NCBI GenBank assembly: GCA_003184365.1 | Contig: NKYR01000015.1 | Location: 62,001 to 126,000 of the forward strand | Direction of reading: 5' to 3' | From: Evernia prunastri | Lineage: Eukaryota; Ascomycota; Lecanoromycetes; Lecanorales; Parmeliaceae | DNA: 64,000 nucleotides | Position numbers and translations under genes: made by a program | Notes under the pieces: model-generated | Told to the model about the DNA's origin: nothing | The model's input: only the letters and a program-made list of their open reading frames with translations | The model's database searches: none | In this document: positions 56,609-64,000 of the stretch, piece by piece | Layout of the letters: each line of letters starts with the position of its first letter | Position numbering within the stretch: position 1 is the stretch's first letter

Positions 56609-58773
56609 CATTTCATGGAACTTGTCAGTTGTCAGGCTCACAGATCTGCGAAAGTTTTGCTTTAGCGACTAGTGCATGCAGGGCCTCGCAAAGAGCTCAA
56701 AAGGCACGCGGAGGATCGCCCTATCTTTTTTTGATTAGCAGGTAGTAAGGTACCCGCAATTGGCGGCTAATCGAGCCATCCACCCATTTACGTCTCCAAC
56801 CCCCCCCCCACAAATCATGCCTGCCACGGAAGGCTGGGTGCATGCTTGACAGACGTCAATCCTCCACTGACATGTGTAGACAAGATCCAGGCGGATAAGT
56901 CAAGCAAATCTCTCATCGGTTCGCATTAGCGTACTAGCGTGGGGGAAGGAGAAGAGGGACCAGACTGTATTGCACGCTCCGAGGGCTCCCATCTTATTTT
57001 AGACCCTGCCAATGCCAGCACACCGAATGTTGGAAAACATATCTGATGAGTAGTGCAGATGCAAATGGGTGGCGCCGGTGATGTCGTACGAGGCACAAGA
57101 TGGAAATATCTAAGTAGGTACGTATAAGCTACCGTTTGAAACAGCCTGGCGGGATACGATCAGGGGGGGCGACTGGCAGCGGAAAGGCGGAGGTGCAGAT
57201 GGCTTGCATGGACAGTAGTATGGTTCTAGAAGGTGGGAAAAGTCAGTTCGCACAAAACCTGGGCGAGTTTGCATGATGCACAGCACGAGGGCCGGCAGCA
57301 ATGCCTTTGATTCTGCCTCTGATTGAGCGCTTGCCAAGTTTTTCCTACCGCATCGACGATCGTCATCCCGATATGTTTAGAAGCAGGATGCAAGCGACGG
57401 CCGTTGTTCATGCAGCCTGCAACGTGGAATCTGTATGTAGCTAAAGAATAATCATGATCATGTAGGAAAGAGGCTGTTCCTAGTACCTACTGTTCTGTTC
57501 TGTCGATCATGTTCAAGGCAGAGGCATAGGCAGGTTTAGCAGGGATAGTAGACGTACCGGTGGCAATGTGCGAGATGTATTCGTCAAGCTCTCTTGGTGC
57601 ATACTGCATCTTTTTGCATCTATCACCACATGTGTGCACCATTTGCACCATTTAATATTATTACCGACTCTTGTTTTATTCACTAGATTGGAATCTTCAA
57701 TCATTCTGATGATGATGATGATGATGATTTTTTTTATGATTTTTCCTTTTTTTCTCTTTCCATGTTTCAAACTGCCTTGATGCCCAACATTTGGCGCACA
57801 TGGTTTTTGCCCCCCTTGCTGCTTGGCCCCCTCTGGACCACCGTTCGACCATAGTCCATAAGCCATAAGCCATAAGGTAGTGAATAGACCAGGGCTAAAA
57901 GGCTATTCTTTCTGAGGCAATTTAATCAAAAAACCAAAAGACAAAAAAGATCAAAAAAAAACCAACCTAAACGATCTTCAGCATGAAAGAGCTCACCTAG
58001 TACGATAATGAACACACCAAGTGGGATGCTCGAGATGCTCAGCGCTGAATCCAACGCATTCACCATCACACTCGACTTGGTTTCCGAGCTACAACCTTGC
58101 TCTCCATACCTTCATCCATGCTCTTGGGCCTCAACTGTCACCATGGGAACTCTAGACTTGCATTAATGCCACCACTGGTTACCACCGTCGTTCAAGTGCC
58201 GAACCCCTCGCGCGCTTATTACTTTACTGACTGAGTGTATGTGATGCGGCGTTAGCCAGACACCAGTCAGGGCAGCAAAGAAAGGACTCTCCAACTTCTC
58301 AGCTAGTCATTTCCTCTCACATGTTAGCAGCATGGCATTGGGAGCTGTAAAGTGGAAGCTGGAAGCTTTGGAGCAAGAGGGAGCTGGTCAAATCGTCCGG
58401 CTGAATCTTCTTCTCTTTGCCCCTACCTACCTTACTTACCTTACTTACCTTACTTACATGGGGTGGGAAATTCCGAGCCTTCTTTCCCCACTCTTTCTCT
58501 TTCACCATTTTTTGCCTTCACCAAATTTTGCCAAGTCAGAAACAATTCCGCACCGAAATCTTCTCCTAGTCACTTCAACCAAGCGAACATTAATACATGC
58601 CAACACCGACCTCAAAACCCTCCTCAATCCCACCTGGTCATTGCCAATTCACAATCAATCGATCAACCTCGGATCACAACTCTCAATCCTCAAGCGACTG
58701 CACTCCCACTTCATCTCTCATTTACACTCGCGGCCCTCATAGCAGTCTCTGCCAGCTTCACTAGCACAACACA
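56609..58773. other. Intergenic
   Basis: No gene recognised over 2.1 kb. It holds a GAT microsatellite near 57710-57728, and CTTAC repeats near 58430-58458 in the likely FKBP promoter. ORFs of 60-200 codons overlapping the FKBP start (58332-58948) are in other frames and unsupported. Confidence 0.5.
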
Positions 58774-59697
58774 ATGGGTGTCACTAGAAAAATCGTCACC
58801 AAGGGCAACGGCACCGACAAGCCCAAGAAGGGGGATAACGTCACCATTGAGTACACTGGCAATCTCTACGACGAGGCCAAAGGCTCCAAGAATGATTTTC
58901 GGGGCAAGCAGTACGTACCTGCCACACATTCCGGCTCCTCCATCTTGAATAAGTCATTTGGGGGAATTACGCTGATCAATGCTCGCTCTTTCAACTTCTA
59001 GATTCGACACATCCAAAGGCCGTGGACCCTTCAAGACCGTGATTGGCACCGGCAAGGTCATCAGGGGTACACCGCACCTTGAATGCATACACAAAAAGAG
59101 TCGTTGATTGACACTTACAAGGCTGGGATGAAGGTGTGACGGAGATGTCACTGGGAGAGAAGTCCATCTTGACAATATCAGGGTAGGAGCATGCATGACA
59201 AGACACAAGAGCCAAATTCTCTGTGCTGAAAGAGATATTGGATCAAATGGCTAACGCTTCTCAAACAACGTAGGGACTATGCCTATGGTGACCGGTAAGC
59301 CTACACACTCTGTGACTGGGTCGCCTACTCAACTCATTGTACCTATCGACCCATACCTGGTTACATTGTCGACAAGAGGTTTCTCGCGGAACGAGCTGAC
59401 TTGAATCCTCTGCAGCGGATTCCCTGGCCTAATCCCACCGAACGCCAGCTTGGTTTTGTGAGTCGCAGTTACTATTCACTGTCTACACTTAAGTCCAGGC
59501 TTTACGTTGCTTTCCCACGACGTCATTACCATTCCTTTACATACTATGTGACTGGCCAACGTGACTGGCAGTCGTGCTCATTGGCTGTCCTTGATGGCGG
59601 TACATGCATCAACAACCCTGTGGCACGGGAGGCTAACCAATCATGTGCTCAACTTAGTGAAGTGGAACTCAAAGCCATCAACGACAAGAAGGTCTAG
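58774..59697 (+). CDS. FPR1: FKBP12 peptidyl-prolyl isomerase
   Basis: It catalyses cis-trans isomerisation of peptidyl-prolyl bonds and is the binding protein of FK506 and rapamycin. Exons are 58774-58910, 59002-59066, 59122-59182, 59274-59294, 59416-59457 and 59658-59697, all GT-AG with matching phases, giving 121 residues. The FKBP fold is complete: IEYTGNLYDEAKG, RGKQFDTSKGRGPFKTVIG, GKVIRGWDEGVTEMSLGEKS, LTISGDYAYGDRGFPGLIPP, NASLVFEVELKAIN. Active-site aromatics (Tyr of YTG, Phe/Asp of FDTS, Trp of GWDEG, Tyr of DYAYG) are present. The loop insert LYDEAKGSKNDF is normal for filamentous fungi. Exon 4 is only 21 nt. The five introns interrupt a small gene heavily. Confidence 0.95.
59274..59294 (+). 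other. 21-nt microexon of FKBP12
   Basis: Bounded by CGTAG and GTAAGC, it supplies the conserved DYAYGD of the binding pocket. Frame continuity demands its inclusion: without it the frame is kept, since 21 is a multiple of three, but the Tyr is lost. Confidence 0.9.
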
Positions 59698-61148
59698 ATG
59701 GCCTCAGAACCGCCGCAACCAGCTTCGACACATCTAATACTTTCCCAATTGCAGTTGTACGAGGCATATATCAGTCAACCCAGATCGTGTTGCTTGGCTT
59801 GGTGCGACACATAAGAGAGAACCCTGCTTCACGAATTTTCTTCCAAGGCTCAGCATGATTGACATTTCCCATTCCCAAATGTCGGCAGTCCTGTTGCAGG
59901 ATGATAGCAGTCACTATAATGTTGTCTTGAACCGATCAATCTGTACAAGCGTACCCATTGGGTCCGACCGACTCACTGGTTCTATAATGCTTTGAATTTG
60001 ACGTGTTGTAACTTGTCTATTACGCACCGCTCATGATATCTTGAGCGGGTAAAAAAAGGTTCACTTTCCAGGTGGTCCAGATCCTTCTTCCCCACGCCTT
60101 CCCTTCCTTCTTCAAGCTAGCAGCCCTTGTCCACCCCACGCTCTCGGAACTCGGCACCTGTTTGAGGGCAACCCCCATTCCATACCCAGTTGACCTGGAC
60201 CATCTCTTCTCACTCTTAACCTCGTTCTCTCCGTCGCTTGACCCATTGCCCAACACCAAGGTCCAAGCTCAAAACATTCTACAACACGAATTGGTGCTTC
60301 TCTCAGTCCCCACAGGAGCAGGACGCAGCGCAGCTTGTTCGTCTTCGTCCGGGGGGGGGCGGAACCGGGAGAGGGTGCAGGGAAGGGGGGGGCGAATGGG
60401 GCTAGATAGATATGGTAACTGTATCCTCTGTCCAAGCAAGCATACGGGAATGCCGATACCAAGCCTTCTCCCTCTCGTTCTTCCTTCCGCCTTTGTCTTT
60501 GTCTAGGAGGACGGGGCCTATCTGGGAGCCATGCTGGAGAAGCAGTGAGAAAGCTACAGCATGATGAGGCAGGCTCGTTGACATTTCAAAAGTCATTGAA
60601 TCAGCAGGGGTTAAGTAAGGACATGTTTAAGAGTGAACATTTTTGGGATTAAGTTATCCTAACGCTCCTAATATCGACGTAAACCTCTCCAACCCGAGCC
60701 TCGTTCTCCGTTTTGCTTCGCCCTTCTCAATCAAGGGTGACTGTGTTAAAAAAAAAGAAAATGATGGTGACGTTTCGAAAACGTGAAATATACACAAGGG
60801 TATTTCCCTCCTCTCTCCCCAAGCTGCCTTCCCCCATGCCCTCCGCTCCCACCGCGACAAGTCTATCCAATCCGAAACGCTGGGGGGGAATAAGGTAATA
60901 AAGCATTCGAAAGAATAAAGATCTAGGTAATCCACTCCGTCGTAGACCCACATGACCCTTTATGAAGAAAGGTTGGTATGACCTAAGAAGGCTGGGATGG
61001 AAACGGCAGTGATGCCTCACGGCCGTCTCTGACATGACAATCGTGTAGATGCGACAAGATTGCGGCCCCCCTGCCATTGCCGAGTTTCCTCCCCGTAAGA
61101 ATTATGTTAGTAGCGTACGTATGATACATGCCCACGAGATTTTTTGTT
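59698..61148. other. Intergenic between convergent genes
   Basis: No gene recognised. It separates the 3' ends of FKBP12 (+) and MSB2 (-), so it should hold two terminators. Short ORFs on both strands (for example 60072-60506) lack features. Confidence 0.5.
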
Positions 61149-64000
61149 TCAGTTCCAGCCCAGACTGTTCTCCGCCATGACCGGCGCACTGATCTGATGC
61201 CTGCTGCTCCCACTCCTGCCACTCCCTCTGCTCCCTGCTCTGCCGTCATTATCGTAATAGGGACTCGCGCTCCTCTCCCCCATGGCTCCACTCATCAGCG
61301 CCGCGCCGGCACCTGCGTCTGGCCCAGCGTGTGACATCACCGGCGAGCTGAACATGCTTGGCGACCGTAGGTGTGATTGTCTCCTCTTCTTGTATCTCCT
61401 GGCGACGAAGAACATGGCTGCACCGTAAGCTGCTGCACCGCAAGCGACACCGACGCCGATGCCCACGGAGGACGCCCTGACGTGTTCTGAGTTGCCAATA
61501 TCGCCACCGATGGGGGCACCGGCGGTCTTTGCGGAGGGGGTGTCACTTGGTATGTTGCCAAAGGGTGTAGAGGCGCCGTCGGTGCTATTGCTGCCGGTAA
61601 TCGGTATCGCGTTGTTGATCATGGAGAGAAGGAAGACTGTGCTGTTGTCAGGGTTGCGGTAGAATCTGGAGACCGATGTGGAGACGAGGAGGCCGAGGCT
61701 GTCGACAAGGCCTTCAGGAACCCAAGCTAGGGCTAAGGTAGTGACATATCCGACATCTTCGTATGTGTCCCATGCTCGCAGACTTTGCATGGTTATCTGC
61801 TGAACCTGGATTTCGAGACCGTAGGAGATACCCAGGGGAATGTAATGGAAGATCTGCTGCTGCGATACAGTGTGATTGTACACGAACAGGTAATTGAGTG
61901 GATATCGGAAGGCAATATTGATCAACCTTGTGTTAGGAGGTTGCGAGCCAGGTCCACCATTTTGGTAGAGAATTTGAGGAACGTTGGAAGGAAGGCTAGA
62001 AGGCCCGAAAGAGTGGCCTTGAGTCGCAGACGGCGTCGAGGATGGTCCGTGTATGATGCTCGTGGGAACGAGTTGTGTTGTCGAAGTGTCATAACCAACT
62101 GGTGACTGGGTATAGGGTCCTTTGCCGGAAAATTGTTGATGTGCAACAGGAACAGCGGGCGTTGCAGTCGGTCCTGGAGCAGCAGGGTTGCTCTGAGTAG
62201 CACCAGCTGCGACTGCAGCTGCGCTGTTACTCGCAGCAACTGCACTAGTCTCATTGGGCCTGGGTGACTCTGCAGAAGCTTCATGACCTGTAGCAGCTGG
62301 CACAATTTGGCCATTCGACAAGGTAGAACCAGTGCCAGCGGTTGCCGAAATGGGCACGACTTGTCCATTGGATTGCGTTGAATATCCAGCAATTCCTGAC
62401 TCTGGCGTCGCATGAGACGTAGCAGCTGGCACAATTTGACCATTCGACAAGGTAGAACCAGTGCCAGCGGTTGCCGAAATGGGCACGACTTGTCCATTGG
62501 ATTGCGTTGAATATCCAGCAATTCCTGACTCTGGCGTCGCATGAGACGAAGCAACTGGCACAATTTGACCATTTGACACTGTAGAACCTGTGCCATCAGC
62601 TGTCGAAACAGGCACAACTTTTCCGTTGGATTGCGTTGAATATCCGGCAATGCCGGATGCCGGCGTTGCTGATTGAGACGCAGGTGCTTGAGTTCCTGCT
62701 GTGTTGTGCACACCCCCTGATGGTACTGCCGATGCTCCAGAAACTTGGCTTGGAATAGACTCTCCAGAAGCGCTTGGTGATCCTGACTCAATTGGTGAAC
62801 CCGACGGCCCCACTGGCGAATTCGTTCCTCCGACTGGAGACGCTGATGACCCCCCGGTTGGAGACCCTGTTCCCCCAATTTGAGATTCTGACACTCCTCC
62901 TGGTGAACCTGTCGCACCTGCTGTCGATTGTGGACCTCCTCCTGGTGAGGTCGAGCCTCCTGGATTCCCGGATTCTGGTGAACCTGTCGCACCTGCTGTT
63001 GATTGTGGACCTCCTCCCGGTGAGGTCGAGCCTCCTGGAATCCCAGATTCTGGTGAAGCTGTCGCACCTGCTGTCGATTGTGGAATTCCTCCTGGTGAGG
63101 TCGAGCCTCCAGGGTTCCCAGATTCTGGTGAAGCTGTCGCACCTGCTGTCGATTGTGGAATTCCTCCTGGTGAGGTCGAGCCTCCAGGGTTCCCAGATTC
63201 TGGTGAAGCTGTCGCACCTGCTGTCGATTGTGGAATTCCTCCAGGTGAAGTCGAGCCCCCTGGATTCCCGGGCGAAGCTGTCGCACCTGCTGTCGATTGT
63301 GGGACTCCTCCAGGTGAGGTCGAGCCTCCTGGAATCCCCAGCGAAGCTGATTCTGGGGAACCTGTCGCACCTGCTGTCGTTTGTGGAACTCCTCCGGCTG
63401 AGTTTGAGCCTCCTATAACCACTGGCGATGTTGATTCTGGTGAGCCTGCAGACGAGACCGGGTGATCTGGATTTGAGATAGAAGCTGGAAGCGCGTTCAG
63501 GACAGATGCTGCTGCTGTCAAAGCTGGATTGAATACCAAGGCAGGATTCCCCGAAACACTTGCTGATGGATTTGCAATTGAAGCTGGAATAGTATTCAAT
63601 TTTGATGCAGCTGCAGCCAACGATGGATTGATAACAAAAGCTGCTTCCGTCGTTCCTGTACTCGGGTTTGGGTTTTGATCTGCATCTGGAGATGAAACGG
63701 AAGCTGGTGACCCCACCAGCGGTGCCGAAGTATCCTTCGCTCCTCCAGTGATCTGCGCTGTGTTTGGCACAACTGAACCATCAGCTAGTGTCGTTTGAGG
63801 CAGTGACCCCCCAGCTTGAGAATTGGCGTGTACTGGATTCGGTTGGAGCGCTATTGATGCAGACAGCCCTGAAAGTCCACCGTTTTGAGAGCTTGGTCCT
63901 GCCCCCGATCCTGGACTTGTTGTAGGTTGGACATCTCCCGAACCCACAGTGACAGGACTGGTTTGAGAACCTACATTTGTTCCTGTAGCAGAAACAGCCA
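61149..64000 (-). CDS. MSB2: Msb2-type signalling mucin, 5' end outside the window
   Basis: A frame is open from the right edge to the stop at 61149 (950 codons visible). Order: a Ser/Thr/Pro/Gly-rich mucin part with two tandem arrays (25-residue units STSPGGIPQSTAGATASPES with GNPGG, then 43-residue units GIAGYSTQSNGQVVP...); an ordered extracellular domain (LINIAFRYPLNYLFVYNH, FHYIPLGISYGLEIQVQQIT, DVGYVTTLALAWVPEGLVDS, VSRFYRNPDNSTVFLLSMI); one membrane segment (VGIGVGVACGAAAYGAAMFF); a basic cytoplasmic tail ending ISAPVMAENSLGWN. This architecture and the C-terminus are those of fungal Msb2, a plasma-membrane sensor feeding Cdc42/Ste11 into the filamentation and HOG MAP-kinase pathways. 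The signal peptide lies outside the window. GTG 63945-63947 is not a start; the frame simply continues upstream. No intron is needed in the visible part. Confidence 0.9.
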   Translation of the reverse strand, partial: AVSATGTNVGSQTSPVTVGSGDVQPTTSPGSGAGPSSQNGGLSGLSASIALQPNPVHANSQAGGSLPQTTLADGSVVPNTAQITGGAKDTSAPLVGSPASVSSPDADQNPNPSTGTTEAAFVINPSLAAAASKLNTIPASIANPSASVSGNPALVFNPALTAAASVLNALPASISNPDHPVSSAGSPESTSPVVIGGSNSAGGVPQTTAGATGSPESASLGIPGGSTSPGGVPQSTAGATASPGNPGGSTSPGGIPQSTAGATASPESGNPGGSTSPGGIPQSTAGATASPESGNPGGSTSPGGIPQSTAGATASPESGIPGGSTSPGGGPQSTAGATGSPESGNPGGSTSPGGGPQSTAGATGSPGGVSESQIGGTGSPTGGSSASPVGGTNSPVGPSGSPIESGSPSASGESIPSQVSGASAVPSGGVHNTAGTQAPASQSATPASGIAGYSTQSNGKVVPVSTADGTGSTVSNGQIVPVASSHATPESGIAGYSTQSNGQVVPISATAGTGSTLSNGQIVPAATSHATPESGIAGYSTQSNGQVVPISATAGTGSTLSNGQIVPAATGHEASAESPRPNETSAVAASNSAAAVAAGATQSNPAAPGPTATPAVPVAHQQFSGKGPYTQSPVGYDTSTTQLVPTSIIHGPSSTPSATQGHSFGPSSLPSNVPQILYQNGGPGSQPPNTRLINIAFRYPLNYLFVYNHTVSQQQIFHYIPLGISYGLEIQVQQITMQSLRAWDTYEDVGYVTTLALAWVPEGLVDSLGLLVSTSVSRFYRNPDNSTVFLLSMINNAIPITGSNSTDGASTPFGNIPSDTPSAKTAGAPIGGDIGNSEHVRASSVGIGVGVACGAAAYGAAMFFVARRYKKRRQSHLRSPSMFSSPVMSHAGPDAGAGAALMSGAMGERSASPYYDNDGRAGSRGSGRSGSSRHQISAPVMAENSLGWN
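62285..62671 (-). repeat. 129-bp coding repeat, three copies, in MSB2
   Basis: The landmark CTGGCACAATTT occurs at 62297, 62426 and (variant ACTGGCACAATTT) 62555, spaced exactly 129 bp (43 codons). The first two units are nearly identical, the third is diverged. Confidence 0.9.
62890..63385 (-). repeat. 75-bp coding repeat, about seven copies, in MSB2
   Basis: The landmark GTCGCACCTG is found at 62911, 62986, 63061, 63136 and 63211 (exact 75-bp steps), then 63280 and 63364 (steps of 69 and 84). All steps are multiples of three, so the frame is kept. Confidence 0.9.

Noticed and set aside
61922..63418. Long ORFs on both strands over the MSB2 repeats (482 and 214 codons)
   Set aside because: They are frame shadows: the 75- and 129-bp repeats are multiples of three, so other frames stay open too. 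Composition is repetitive Gln/Arg or Leu/Ser without domains.
1..64000. CRISPR arrays, operons, riboswitches, phage or bacterial mobile elements
   Set aside because: The DNA is fungal nuclear with spliced genes; no spaced direct repeats of CRISPR type and no bacterial gene layout are present.

Overview
The window looks like a scaffold from a filamentous ascomycete (Pezizomycotina). The support is short GT-AG introns (about 50-160 nt, a few to several hundred nt) with CTRAY-type branch sites, a Clr5-domain protein, an Msb2-type signalling mucin with the usual fungal C-terminus, a Tad/I-like LINE, and a mitochondrial patch that reads TGA as Trp. The class below Pezizomycotina cannot be fixed from sequence alone.

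Layout. 0-16 kb: a partial Cys-rich exon at the left edge, a four-exon secreted protein of unknown function (-), endopolyphosphatase PPN1 (-), an AGPAT-like acyltransferase (+), a Clr5/TPR protein broken by one TGA (+), and a small two-repeat protein (-). 16-29.5 kb: long low-complexity, gene-poor stretches around a GPI-type cell-wall protein (+) and an FAD-dependent monooxygenase (+). 29.5-36.5 kb: a large F-box protein (-) and an unrecognised 752-residue protein (+). 36.5-44.5 kb: a decayed zone with two diverged tandem relics of one unknown gene family.

44.5-52.5 kb is a mosaic. Pieces of a LINE, one carrying a solo LTR with a 5-bp target duplication, alternate with mitochondrial DNA (a decayed LAGLIDADG intron ORF, an unknown ORF, and tRNAs for Arg, Lys, Cys and possibly Leu). 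Every nuclear/mitochondrial change happens at a single N, so this is more likely an assembly join than a real mitochondrial insertion. 53-64 kb is housekeeping sequence again: AcpS-type phosphopantetheinyl transferase, a nuclear tRNA-Arg(CCT) with unusual inserts, histidinol-phosphatase, FKBP12 with a 21-nt microexon, and MSB2 (runs off the right edge).

The genes are not organised as a pathway or cluster; they are independent fungal genes with their own promoters. I found no convincing new multi-gene system. The best leads are the split tRNA-Arg, the decaying tandem gene family, the single-stop interruptions of two otherwise open genes, and the LINE/mitochondrial mosaic. Gene models were built by hand from splice signals and reading-frame continuity; no homology search was run.
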